Part shown: piece by piece, positions 28,015-36,253 of the stretch | How the letters are laid out: every line of letters starts with the position of its first letter | Numbering within the stretch: position 1 is the first letter of the stretch | Origin: Streptomyces sp. R41 | GTDB taxonomy: Bacteria > Actinomycetota > Actinomycetes > Streptomycetales > Streptomycetaceae | Direction: 5' to 3' | DNA: 64,000 nucleotides | Assembly: GCF_041053055.1 (NCBI RefSeq) | Contig: NZ_CP163443.1 | Location: forward strand, 4,881,001 to 4,945,000 | Made by a program: the position numbers and the translations under genes | The notes under the pieces: generated by a model | What the model saw: the letters and a program-made list of their open reading frames with translations, nothing else | What the model was told of the DNA's origin: nothing | Databases searched by the model: none

Positions 28015-28590
28015 ATGGCTGTAAGCCTGTCCAAGGGTGGCAACGTCTCGCTCACCAAGGAGGCTCCGGGCCTGACGGCCGTCACCGTGGGCCTCGGCTG
28101 GGACGTCCGCACCACCACGGGCACCGACTTCGACCTCGACGCCTCGGCCATCGCGGTCAACCCCCAGGGCAAGGTCTACTCGGACGCCCACTTCGTCTTC
28201 TTCAACAACAAGCAGACCCCCGACCAGACCATCGTCCACACCGGCGACAACCGCACGGGCGAGGGCGCGGGCGACGACGAGGCGATCAACGTCAACCTGG
28301 CGGGCCTCCCCGCCGACGTCGACAAGATCGTCTTCCCGGTCTCCATCTACGACGCGGAGACCCGCTCGCAGAACTTCGGCCAGGTCCGCAACGCCTACAT
28401 CCGCATCGTCAACCAGGCCGGCGGCACCGAGATCGCCCGCTACGACCTCTCCGAGGACGCGGCGACGGAGACGGCCATGGTCTTCGGCGAGCTCTACCGC
28501 AACGGCGCGGAGTGGAAGTTCCGCGCGGTCGGCCAGGGCTACGCCTCGGGCCTGGTGGGCATCGCCCAGGACTTCGGCGTGAGCGTCTGA
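28015..28590 (+). CDS. terD: TerD-family calcium-binding stress protein
   Basis: A 191-residue cytosolic TerD domain protein. The Ca2+-binding loops [12 protein letters not shown] (about 42-53) and [19 protein letters not shown] (about 79-97) are intact, and the C-terminal [20 protein letters not shown] is conserved. Streptomyces carry many copies, implicated in stress and differentiation more than in tellurite resistance. It stands alone, without terB or terC. GAAGGA lies about 10 nt before the ATG. Upstream at about 27884-27918 the run CGGTAAAGAA is directly repeated. Confidence 0.93.
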   Translation: MAVSLSKGGNVSLTKEAPGLTAVTVGLGWDVRTTTGTDFDLDASAIAVNPQGKVYSDAHFVFFNNKQTPDQTIVHTGDNRTGEGAGDDEAINVNLAGLPADVDKIVFPVSIYDAETRSQNFGQVRNAYIRIVNQAGGTEIARYDLSEDAATETAMVFGELYRNGAEWKFRAVGQGYASGLVGIAQDFGVSV

Positions 28591-28865
28591 CGTTCGACAC
28601 GCGCTTCCTGACGAGCCCCCGGCCCAGGCCGGGGGCTCCTCGCGTGTCAGACACTCAGCGCATGGGCACCGCCTGGGCCTTCCCCCCGGTCCGCAGGAGC
28701 GCGGCGTCCTCGGCGAGCGCCTCACCTCGAGGACTGCTATGCCCAAAAGGACCGCCATCTCCAAAGCGGATCCTCGCGCGGCCCGTTCGCTCGCCAAGCT
28801 CCTGCCGGGGGTCGACGCCGGGCGGCCGGGCCCGAGCCGCACGGCCACTGGCTAATCTGCGCGCC

Positions 28866-29825
28866 ATGCGACTCGACCCCCTCCCCCTCGGCCCCGACCA
28901 CGACATCCCCGGCCCGCTGCTCACCGAAGTCACCTCGCTCTACGCCTCCCACCGCGACTTCCACGCCCTGAGCGGGGACTGTCCGGACCCGGACGACATC
29001 CGCCCGGAGCAGGTCGCGGCGGCGCTCGCCGCCGAGTCGGCGAATCCGGGCGCGGAGGTGTTGCTCGGGCGCGCCGCCGGACGGCTCATCGGGGTCGCGA
29101 TCACCCTCGCGCACCACCCCGACCCGGCCGATCCCGACCCCTGGATCGGCCTGCTTCTCGTGGACGCGGGCACGCGACGCCAGGGGTACGGGCGACAGTT
29201 GGCAGGCCTCGTCGAGGACCGCTTCCGCTCCGCGGGCCGCACGGCCGTGCGTCTCGCCGTCCTCGACGACAACCCCGAGGCCCTGGCCTTCTGGACCGCC
29301 CTCGGGTACGAGGTCGTCGATCGGCGCAAGGATCTCCAACTGGGTCGGCCCTGCGCGGTGTTGCGCAAGGCGCTGCGCACCCCGCGCGCGTCGGCGCGCG
29401 TCGCCGTGCTCGACCCCGACGGTTCGGTCTTCCTCTTCCGGTACGACAACGAAGAGGTCGGCGTCCACTGGGCCATGCCCGGCGGCGGGCTCGAAGACGG
29501 GGAGAGCCCGCGGGAGGGTGCCCTGCGGGAGCTGCGCGAGGAGACCGGGTGGGACGACCTGGAGCCGGGCCCGCTGCTGTGCACCTGGGAGCACGACTTC
29601 ACCCGGGCCGGAGTTCCCGTGCGCCAGCACGAGCACATCTACGTGGCGCGCGGCCCCCGTCGTGAGCCGGCCGGCGACCATCTCGCCGCCACGCACGCCG
29701 AGGACGCGATCCTGAACTGGCGCTGGTGGACCCGGCAGGAACTGGCCGACACGACGGACGCCCTCTGGCCGCCCCGGCTTCCCCAATTGCTGGCCGAGTT
29801 GGAGGGTGAGCCGTGGAGTGGATGA
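28866..29825 (+). CDS. GNAT acetyltransferase fused to a Nudix hydrolase
   Basis: A 319-residue two-domain protein. Residues 1-165 are a GNAT domain with acetyl-CoA motif LLVDAGTRRQGYGRQLAGLV and the LDDNPEALAFWTALGYEVV end. Residues 170-319 are a Nudix domain with a complete Nudix box (GGLEDGESPREGALRELREETGW). A single ATG at 28866 and an unbroken frame make it a true fusion. Substrates are unknown. The pairing suggests handling of an amine-bearing nucleotide or sugar nucleotide, but this is inference. It overlaps the next gene start by 13 bp. The 275-bp gap before it holds a GC hairpin (about 28614-28637) ending terD. Confidence 0.85.
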   Translation: MRLDPLPLGPDHDIPGPLLTEVTSLYASHRDFHALSGDCPDPDDIRPEQVAAALAAESANPGAEVLLGRAAGRLIGVAITLAHHPDPADPDPWIGLLLVDAGTRRQGYGRQLAGLVEDRFRSAGRTAVRLAVLDDNPEALAFWTALGYEVVDRRKDLQLGRPCAVLRKALRTPRASARVAVLDPDGSVFLFRYDNEEVGVHWAMPGGGLEDGESPREGALRELREETGWDDLEPGPLLCTWEHDFTRAGVPVRQHEHIYVARGPRREPAGDHLAATHAEDAILNWRWWTRQELADTTDALWPPRLPQLLAELEGEPWSG

Positions 29826-30283
29826 CCTTGGCCGGTCCCCGGTTCGGGGCGCTCGTCGGGGTCGGGTCGACGGTCGTCGCCGACCGGACGCGGTGGCGAC
29901 GGGACGCGGGGGAACGGGCGCGGCAGGAACGCAGGGAGATCTACTGGGCCTGCCTGGTCACCTTCCGGCAGGCCCATGAAGCCATGCGAGCAATGGCCAC
30001 CGGGGACCAGGAACGGGAGGCCGCGGGGCTCGACGCGGCGGTGCGGGAGGCGTTCCGGGCGTCCGGCTGCAACGAGGCGCGGGAGTCCGCCGTCATCTGC
30101 GTGCCGACCGAGATGGTGTCCGCCATAGACGCCGCGTATTACAGCCTGCGGCGTTTGCGCGACGTCCTCGCTTCCGGCAGTTCTCTGCGGTCGTCCGCCT
30201 GCCAGGAGGCACGCGAGGCCCACCAACAGGCCGTCCGCGACGCCCGCGCCGCCATGCGGATCGATCTCGACCGGCGGGCGTGA
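29813..30283 (+). CDS. hypothetical protein with N-terminal membrane-proximal segment
   Basis: A 156-residue protein beginning at GTG inside the 3' end of the GNAT-Nudix gene, so probably translationally coupled. Residues 6-24 (LAGPRFGALVGVGSTVVAD) are moderately hydrophobic, followed by basic and helical segments (RARQERREIYWACLVTFRQAHEAMRAMA, CQEAREAHQQAVRDARAAMRIDL). This suggests a short membrane anchor and a coiled-coil body. Its last codons (LDRRA-stop) lie in the first unit of the 31-bp tandem array, which repeats this 3' end. Function not recognised. Confidence 0.7.
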   Translation: MEWMTLAGPRFGALVGVGSTVVADRTRWRRDAGERARQERREIYWACLVTFRQAHEAMRAMATGDQEREAAGLDAAVREAFRASGCNEARESAVICVPTEMVSAIDAAYYSLRRLRDVLASGSSLRSSACQEAREAHQQAVRDARAAMRIDLDRRA

Positions 30284-30451
30284 CGGACCCGACCGACTCG
30301 ACCGGCGGGCGTGACCGACCCGACCGACTCGACCGGCGCGCGTGACCGACCCGACCGACTCGACCGGCGCGCGTGACCGACCCGACCGACTCGACCGGCG
30401 CGCGTGACCGACCCGACCGACTCGACCGGCGCGCGTGACCGACCCGACCGA
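30266..30451. repeat. 31-bp tandem repeat array, six units
   Basis: Units start at 30266, 30297, 30328, 30359, 30390 and 30421 (each opens CTCGACCGGCG and ends ACCCGACCGA). The first two have GGGCG where the last four have CGCG. The first unit overlaps the stop codon of the upstream gene, and the array ends 5 bp before the convergent M1 peptidase stop. Confidence 0.95.
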
Positions 30452-30456
30452 CCGGG

Positions 30457-31863
30457 TCACGGCTTCGCCGGCTTGCCCTCCCCGTACAGCCAGTCCTTCC
30501 AGATCTCGCTGAAATCCTTGTCCGGCGCCTTCTTCTCCACGTACGCCGTGAAGTCGTCGGTGTCCGCGTTGCCGTGGCGGTGGCCGGCGGCCCAGCCCTG
30601 GATGATGTCGTAGAACGTGTCGTCGCCGACGGCCTGGCGGATCTTGTGGAGGACCATCGCGCCGCGGTCGTAGACGGGGCTGTCGGAGATGTGCGCGGCA
30701 CCGGAGGGCTTGGCGGGCGGGAAGGCCCAGATGGCCTTGTTCTCATCCGGGTTCTCGTAGTAGTCGCCCTTGTAGAGGGAGTGGAAGATCTCGTCGGCCG
30801 TGTCGCCACCGTGGTCCTCCTGCCACAGCCACTCCGCGTACGTGGCGAAGCCCTCGTTGAGCCACATGTCCCGCCATGTCTTGGGGGTGACGGAATTGCC
30901 GTACCACTGGTGAGCCAGTTCGTGGACGAGGAGCTCGGTCTCGGGAGCGCCCGGGAAGACGGGGCGGGCTTGGGTCTCCAGGGCGTAGCCCGCGTCGTCC
31001 GGGCGGTCGACGATCGCTCCCGTCGAGGAGAAGGGATACGGGCCGAAGTTGTACTCCTCCCACTCCATGATGTCCGGGATGCGCGCGAGCACCTTCTTGC
31101 TCGCCTCGGTCTGCGTCGGGTCGACGGCGACGTACACGGGCAGGCCGTTCTTCGTGGTCGAGCGCGTGATCTTGTACTTGCCGATCGCGACCGTGGCGAG
31201 ATAGCTCGCCATCGGTTCGGCGGTGTGCCAGGCGAAGGTCGTACGGCCGTTCTTCGTCGTCTCCCTCTTCAACTCGCCGTTGGAGACGGCCTGCAGGACC
31301 TCCGGAACCGTGATCGTGATGTCGTACGACGCCTTGTCGGAGGGATGGTGGTTGCCGGGGAACCACGCCATCGAGCCGGTGGGTTCGCCTAGGGCGAGGG
31401 AGCCGTCGGCCGTGCGCAGCCAGCCCTCCTCCGAGCTGTCCGGGTCGGTGATCGTCTCGGGGTCGCCCGAGTAGCGGACCGTCGCACGGAACGTCTCCCC
31501 CTTGTCGAGGTCGTCGTGCGGGCGCACGGTCAGCTCCTGGCCTGCGCGGTTCCAGCGGGCGACCTTGCCCTCGACGGTGACGCCGTCGACGTCCAGCCCC
31601 TTGAGGTCGAGGTTGAACGCGCTGAGGTTCTGGGTGGCCCGCGCCGTGATCTCCGCGGTGCCGACGAGATGCCGCGTCTTGGGTTCGTAGGAGAGCGTCA
31701 GGCCGTAGTGGCTGACGTCATAGCCGCCGTTGCCCATCTTCGGGAAGTACGGGTCACGGACCCCGGACGCGCCGGGCTTCCCATGCACGCCGCCTCCACT
31801 GCACCCGGCGAGGGCGACGGCGAACGCCAGGGCAAAGGGGACAGCGACGGAATATCGGGGCAC
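30457..31863 (-). CDS. secreted lipoprotein M1-family metallopeptidase
   Basis: A 468-residue zinc aminopeptidase-like enzyme on the outer face of the membrane. VPRYSVAVPFALAFAVALAGC is a lipoprotein signal with Cys21. The N-terminal beta domain is about 45-235. The gluzincin motif HELAHQW (H314, E315, H318), with E337 in WLNEGFA, gives the complete zinc site. It lacks the C-terminal HEAT-like domain of long M1 enzymes, as many actinobacterial secreted members do. GTG 31863 fits the signal peptide. It is flanked by tandem arrays: 31-bp units at its 3' end and 32-bp units just upstream. Confidence 0.9.
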   Translation of the reverse strand: MPRYSVAVPFALAFAVALAGCSGGGVHGKPGASGVRDPYFPKMGNGGYDVSHYGLTLSYEPKTRHLVGTAEITARATQNLSAFNLDLKGLDVDGVTVEGKVARWNRAGQELTVRPHDDLDKGETFRATVRYSGDPETITDPDSSEEGWLRTADGSLALGEPTGSMAWFPGNHHPSDKASYDITITVPEVLQAVSNGELKRETTKNGRTTFAWHTAEPMASYLATVAIGKYKITRSTTKNGLPVYVAVDPTQTEASKKVLARIPDIMEWEEYNFGPYPFSSTGAIVDRPDDAGYALETQARPVFPGAPETELLVHELAHQWYGNSVTPKTWRDMWLNEGFATYAEWLWQEDHGGDTADEIFHSLYKGDYYENPDENKAIWAFPPAKPSGAAHISDSPVYDRGAMVLHKIRQAVGDDTFYDIIQGWAAGHRHGNADTDDFTAYVEKKAPDKDFSEIWKDWLYGEGKPAKP

Positions 31864-31934
31864 GTCAGTGATCCTATGGGGGAGGCGGTGCTGTGGGGAT
31901 GCGGTCCTGTAGGGAGGGGCCTCGGGGCACGAAG

Positions 31935-32251
31935 TCCTGCGGGGGCCGGGTCCTCGGGGCACGAAGTCCTGCAGAGACCGGGTCCTCGGGACACGAAGTC
32001 CTGCAGAGACCGGGTCCTCGGGACACGAAGTCCTGCAGAGACCGGGTCCTCGGGACACGAAGTCCTGCAGAGACCGGGTCCTCGGGACACGAAGTCCTGC
32101 AGAGACCGGGTCCTCCGAGCACGCGGTCCTGCAGAGACCGGGTCCTCGGGACACGAAGTCCTGCAGAGACCGGGTCCTCCGAGCACGCGGTCCTGCAGGG
32201 ACGGGGGCCTGAGCACGCGGTCCTACAGGAACCGGGCCTCGGAGCACGCGG
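31935..32251. repeat. 32-bp tandem repeat array upstream of the M1 peptidase
   Basis: Ten contiguous units begin TCCTGCAGAGACCGGGTCCT and start at 31935, 31967, 31999, 32031, 32063, 32095, 32127, 32159, 32191 and 32221; the last two are 30-31 bp. Unit ends alternate between two subtypes, CGGGACACGAAG and CCGAGCACGCGG. Degenerate units continue to about 32390. There are no spacers, so it is not a CRISPR. All frames are open across it, and the apparent proteins have a 32-residue period. Confidence 0.95.
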
Positions 32252-32445
32252 TCCGTGAACGCGCGTCCTGCGTGAACGGGGCCCTCGGGGGCCCGCGCTC
32301 CCGCGGGACGGGGCTCTGTGGGCACGCGGTCCCGAGCACGCCGTCCCGGGCACGCGACCCTCCGGGGACGCCGTCCTCCGGGGCCCTGTCACCGTCACCC
32401 CGCGGTCGGCGGAGCCGCCCACCCGGCCGTGACACCATCACCTAC

Positions 32446-32946
32446 GTGCTCGACATCGGCTACGCCCTCTCCAACCGCTTCCCCGACCCCCCGCAGACCG
32501 ACTACCGCCGCGCGGACGTCCACGCGCTGCGGCACGACCTGTTCTGCGGTGACGTCTATCTCGCCGACACCAAGGCGGACCGGGAGCTGTCCACAGCCTG
32601 GGGATGGGTGCCGGTGCTCGACTTCGCGTGGGCGCTGTGCGACATCGTGGAGCAGATCGACCAGGACCCGCGCGGCAGCCGGGCCTCCCGGCCGCAGCAC
32701 GCGGAGCTGGACTTCACCGAGTCGAGCGACCGCATGCTCTTCGAGCGCCGCTTCGGATGGGTGGACATCGAGGCAGACTGGATGCCGGGCGACGAGGAGC
32801 CGCTGACCTTCTCCCACTCCGAACTCCGCCGTGAGGCCCGCGACTTCCTGCACGACCTGATCGCCGACCTCACCGACCTGCACGACGACCTGGCCGAGAA
32901 CCCGGCGATCTGGACCCTCCAGGCCCGCTTCCCCCGGGTGGGCTGA
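32446..32946 (+). CDS. hypothetical protein
   Basis: A 166-residue acidic soluble protein starting at GTG (VLDIGYALSNRFPDPPQTDYRRADVHAL). Conserved-looking stretches are WGWVPVLDFAWALCDIVEQI, DFTESSDRMLFERRFGWVDIEADWM and EARDFLHDLIADLTDLHDDL. The pattern resembles small uncharacterised actinobacterial immunity-like or DUF proteins, but I cannot name the family. It starts just past the degenerate end of the 32-bp array, so its promoter must lie within repeat-derived DNA. It converges with the pentapeptide gene, with 164 bp between them. Confidence 0.75.
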   Translation: MLDIGYALSNRFPDPPQTDYRRADVHALRHDLFCGDVYLADTKADRELSTAWGWVPVLDFAWALCDIVEQIDQDPRGSRASRPQHAELDFTESSDRMLFERRFGWVDIEADWMPGDEEPLTFSHSELRREARDFLHDLIADLTDLHDDLAENPAIWTLQARFPRVG

Positions 32947-33110
32947 CACCACCACGTACGCCCACGCGTCGGCCCGGTCGGCAAGAAAACGCCCGGTCTG
33001 CAGGACCTTGGCCTCGATCTCGGCGAAGAACCCCTCGGCCGGCCGCCGGAAGTCCGCCTCGCGAACCTGGACCTCGTCGCCGAGATCAGCCCAGCGGTCG
33101 CCCCGACCGA

Positions 33111-33830
33111 TCAGTCCTGGTCGATCCCCACCACCCGCACCCCCATCTCCGCCGCCAGCACCGGCGCCAGATCCATCAGCTGGACCGGACTGATCACCGC
33201 CCCCGCCAGCCGGCCCACCCCCCGCGCGATGTCCAGCTCCGCCGCCGCGCGCAGGTCCACATCCGTGAGGGTCGCCGAGGTGAGGTCCGCTCCCTTGAGG
33301 ACGCAGTCCACGAACTCCACGCGCTCCAGGCGGGCTCCTCCGAAGTCCGGCTCGACCAGGACGCAGCCCTCGAAGACGACGTCCTTGAGGCGGGCCTTGC
33401 GCAGGTTCAGGTAGTCGATCTTGCCGCCGCGGATCAGGACGCGCTCCAGCACGGACCCGTGCAGCTGCACTCCGCCGAGGCGGGCGTCGATCAGTTCGAC
33501 GTCGCGCAGGGTCGACTCTGCGAGATCGGTGCCCACGCCCCGTATGCCCGTCAGGACCGAGTCCAGCACGCGCGCGTGATGCAGCGACGTCTCGTCCAGC
33601 GCGCAGCCCGTCAGCGCGCAGTCCATGAAGCGGGCGCCGCCGCCGTCCTGACCGACGAAGTCCAGCTCCTGGAAATCCAGCCCGTCGTAGTCCCCGTCCG
33701 GCTCCAACTCCCCGCCGCCGTACGGCTCCAGCGCCGGCAGCCGCACCTCCGGCCGTCGCGCCGCCTTCACCCCGCTCCCGGGCACCTTCCCGCCCGAACC
33801 GCCGCTCCCACCCGCCGCTCTCCTCACCAT
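33111..33830 (-). CDS. pentapeptide-repeat protein
   Basis: A 239-residue protein. After a Gly-rich N-terminal 45 residues, about 50-205 is a run of A(D/N)LXX-type pentapeptides (LDFQELDFVGQ, ALTGCALDETSLHHARVLDSVLTG, ADLTSATLTDVDLRAA) that should fold as a right-handed quadrilateral beta-helix. The C-terminal AVISPVQLMDLAPVLAAEMGVRVVGID is a common ending in Streptomyces members. Such proteins can mimic DNA and protect gyrase, but most are uncharacterised. ATG 33830 chosen; longer upstream reading is repeat-poor and unlikely. Confidence 0.87.
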   Translation of the reverse strand: MVRRAAGGSGGSGGKVPGSGVKAARRPEVRLPALEPYGGGELEPDGDYDGLDFQELDFVGQDGGGARFMDCALTGCALDETSLHHARVLDSVLTGIRGVGTDLAESTLRDVELIDARLGGVQLHGSVLERVLIRGGKIDYLNLRKARLKDVVFEGCVLVEPDFGGARLERVEFVDCVLKGADLTSATLTDVDLRAAAELDIARGVGRLAGAVISPVQLMDLAPVLAAEMGVRVVGIDQD

Positions 33831-33954
33831 GCCCCCATACTGCACGCCGCCACTGACAATCCCCCCGACCTGCGAAGACGCCGCCCATGTCACATTCCGG
33901 GGCCCTCGACCAGTCGTATTCACCAAGAAGCCCCACAGCAGGGAGAGGCCAACC

Positions 33955-35121
33955 ATGCAGCACATCACCGTCATCGGCGGCGGCTTCGCCGGACTCACCG
34001 CAGCCATCACCGCCGCCGAGGCCGGTGCCAAAGTCACCGTGTACGAGGCGCACCACACGCTCGGCGGCCGAGCCCGCACCGCCGAGGGCCCGTACCGGAC
34101 GAACGAAGGCCCCCACGCCCTCTACAGCGGCGGCCCGCACTGGACCTGGCTCAAGCAGCGGAACCTGATCGGGCCGCTCGCCCCGATCCCGCCCCTGGAA
34201 GCCGCCCGGCTGCGGCTGCACCACAAGGGCGCCCTGCGCCGCACCCCGCCCTTCGCGATGCTCAAGCTGCTGCGCCGCTCCTCCCAACAGGCTCCCGTGG
34301 ACGTGGACTTCATGACGTGGGCGACGGAACAGGCGGGAGAGGAAGGCGCGCGGGCCGCCGCGCACTACTCCGCCGTCGCCCTCTTCCACCACGACCCCGG
34401 TTCGCTCTCCGCCGCCTTCGTGCAGGAACGGCTGCGCCGGGCCACCAAGCTGCCCCCGGAGGCGCACTACCCACGGGGCGGATGGGCGAGCGTCATCGAC
34501 CGGATGGCCGCCCGGGCATGGAATCTCGGCGTGCGCATGGAGACCCTGGCCCGTGTGGACACCGTCCCCGTGGGTCAGGGGCCGGTCGTCGTCGCGACCT
34601 CCCTCGCCGCGGCCCGCCGTCTCCTCAAGGACGACTCCCTCACCTGGACCGGCGGCCGTACCGCTCTCATCGACCTGGCCGTGCGCACCCGGCGGGGCGA
34701 CGCCTTCGCGGTCTCCGACCTGGACGCGCCCGGCTGGATCGAGCGGTTCACGGCCCAGGACCGCACCCTCGCCCCGGCCGGGGAGCAGCTCGTCCAGGGC
34801 CAGATCCCGATCGCCCCGCACGAGTCCGGGGCGGACGGCGTCGCCCGTGCCGAGCGCCTCCTCGACCTCGCGTTCGAGGGCTGGCGCGAGCGCGTCACCT
34901 GGCGGCGGGAGGCCGTCGCGAACGGTCGTACCGGCGCGGTCGACCTGCCAGGCACCAGCTGGCGGGACCGGCCGTCGATCGACCGGGGCGACGGCGTCTA
35001 CCTGGCGGGAGACCAGGTCGCCGCCCCCGGCGTGCTCTCGGAGGTCTCCTTCAACAGCGCCCTCGAAGCCGTCGCGCTGGCCTTCAGGATCCGGGAGCGC
35101 CTTGACCTCAAGCATGCTTGA
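33955..35121 (+). CDS. FAD/NAD(P)-binding amine-oxidase-like protein
   Basis: A 388-residue flavoprotein with N-terminal dinucleotide motif ITVIGGGFAGLTAAITAAEAGAKVTVYEA, followed by GGRARTA, as in the phytoene-desaturase and monoamine-oxidase superfamily. The C-terminal FAD motif is GVYLAGDQVAAPGVLSEVSFNSALEA. It has no signal peptide. GGGAGAGG lies about 6 nt before the ATG. The substrate is unknown. Its last codons overlap the SoxR box that controls the next gene, 41 bp downstream, so the two may be partly cotranscribed. Confidence 0.82.
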   Translation: MQHITVIGGGFAGLTAAITAAEAGAKVTVYEAHHTLGGRARTAEGPYRTNEGPHALYSGGPHWTWLKQRNLIGPLAPIPPLEAARLRLHHKGALRRTPPFAMLKLLRRSSQQAPVDVDFMTWATEQAGEEGARAAAHYSAVALFHHDPGSLSAAFVQERLRRATKLPPEAHYPRGGWASVIDRMAARAWNLGVRMETLARVDTVPVGQGPVVVATSLAAARRLLKDDSLTWTGGRTALIDLAVRTRRGDAFAVSDLDAPGWIERFTAQDRTLAPAGEQLVQGQIPIAPHESGADGVARAERLLDLAFEGWRERVTWRREAVANGRTGAVDLPGTSWRDRPSIDRGDGVYLAGDQVAAPGVLSEVSFNSALEAVALAFRIRERLDLKHA

Positions 35122-35123
35122 GG
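35106..35123. promoter_or_regulatory. SoxR box, perfect palindrome
   Basis: CCTCAAGCATGCTTGAGG is an exact 18-bp palindrome matching the known SoxR operator CCTCAAG-N4-CTTGAGG. TTGACC (35102-35107) is the -35. About 19 bp later AACGCT can serve as -10, the overlong spacing expected for MerR-family activation. It overlaps the stop codon of the preceding gene. Confidence 0.92.
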
Positions 35124-35162
35124 TTGAACGCTGGGTTTCTCAGGACGATTGGGGAACCCACC

Positions 35163-36143
35163 ATGCACGCCATCCGCCTGCACGCCTTCGGCCCGGCCGA
35201 GAACCTCACCCACGAGAAGGCCGAGGACCCCGAGCCGGGCCCCGGCCAGGTCCGTATCGCCGTGGCCGCGGCGGGCGTCCACCTCCTGGACGCGGCCCTG
35301 CGCGAAGGCATGCGGGGCCCGGCCCCCGAGCCCACGCCACTGCCGACGATCCCCGGCCGCGAGGTCGCCGGAACCGTCGAGTCCCTGGGCGAGGGCGTCG
35401 CCGGTCTCTGGCTCGGCAAGCGCGTCGTCGCCCACCTCGGCTTCGCGCCCGGAGGCTACGCCGAACTGGCCGTCACCGATGTCGACCGCCTCCACGAGAT
35501 CCCCGGGAACCTGGACTTCGCCCAGGCCGTCGCCATGATCGGAACAGGTCGTACGGCCATGGGGATCCTGCAGTTCGCCGAGCTCGGCCCCGATTCCGTG
35601 GCCGTCGTGCCCGCCGCCGCGGGTGGCATCGGCACCCTCCTCGTGCAGTACGCGAAGCACGCGGGCGCCACCGTGATCGGTCTCGCGGGCGGCCCGGAGA
35701 AGGTGGCCCGGGTGCGCGACAACGGCGCCGACCTGGCCGTCGACTACAAGGACCCCGCCTGGCCGGAGCAGGTCCGCGCCCACCTCGGCCCGCGCACGGC
35801 GACGGTCGTCTTCGACGGTGTGGGCGGCGAGGTCGCCCGCGCCGCCGTCGGTCTCCTCGGCCCCGGCGGGGGGCACATCGTCTTCGGCTGGTCAGGCGAG
35901 GGCATCCAGGGCGGGGAGCCGCTGATCGTCGAGGGCGTGACGGAGCAGGTGCTCGGCCCCGTGATGCTGCGCAAGGCAGGCGGCCCCAACCCCGTACGAA
36001 CCCTGGAACTGCGCGCCCTCGCCGAGGCGGCCGCCGGTCGCCTCGCCCCCGCCGTGACGCGCTTCCCGCTCGCCGAGGCGGCCGCCGCGCACCGGGCGCT
36101 GGAAACCCGGGGCACGATCGGAAAGGTGGTGCTGGAGCCGTGA
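35163..36143 (+). CDS. zinc-independent alcohol-dehydrogenase/NAD(P)H:quinone reductase
   Basis: A 326-residue MDR-superfamily enzyme. The GroES-like domain (IPGREVAGTVESLGEGVAGLWLGKRV) is followed by a Rossmann domain with AAAGGIGTLLVQYAKHAGATVIGLAGG, the NADPH-binding motif of quinone oxidoreductases. Catalytic zinc ligands are missing. The SoxR box immediately upstream indicates induction by redox-active compounds; in S. coelicolor a NADPH-dependent reductase is a direct SoxR target at this syntenic place. An MFS pump follows 110 bp downstream, forming a plausible detoxify-and-export pair. Confidence 0.9.
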   Translation: MHAIRLHAFGPAENLTHEKAEDPEPGPGQVRIAVAAAGVHLLDAALREGMRGPAPEPTPLPTIPGREVAGTVESLGEGVAGLWLGKRVVAHLGFAPGGYAELAVTDVDRLHEIPGNLDFAQAVAMIGTGRTAMGILQFAELGPDSVAVVPAAAGGIGTLLVQYAKHAGATVIGLAGGPEKVARVRDNGADLAVDYKDPAWPEQVRAHLGPRTATVVFDGVGGEVARAAVGLLGPGGGHIVFGWSGEGIQGGEPLIVEGVTEQVLGPVMLRKAGGPNPVRTLELRALAEAAAGRLAPAVTRFPLAEAAAAHRALETRGTIGKVVLEP

Positions 36144-36253
36144 CCAGGCACCCGAAAGGCGCGCTCTCCGAAGGCGCACCCCCCACAAGTGCGCCCTCCG
36201 ATGGCACACGACGCGAAGATGCGATACATCCCTTTTCATGGTCTTCTGGCCAG

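Noticed and set aside
31864..32325. Long N-terminal extension of the M1 peptidase through the repeat array
   Set aside because: All frames are open because the repeat lacks stops. The lipoprotein signal peptide starts at GTG 31863, so the extension is an artefact.
31900..32390. Possible CRISPR array from the regular 32-bp repeats
   Set aside because: Units are directly adjacent with no unique spacers, the sequence is not partly palindromic as CRISPR repeats often are, and no cas genes are present.
32395..35115. Very long minus-strand open frame of about 900 codons
   Set aside because: It is a shadow of the FAD-protein and pentapeptide genes. Only 32950-33110 has coding-like composition (WADLGDEVQVREADFRRPAEGFFAEIE), but it lacks a start codon and I could not assign it.
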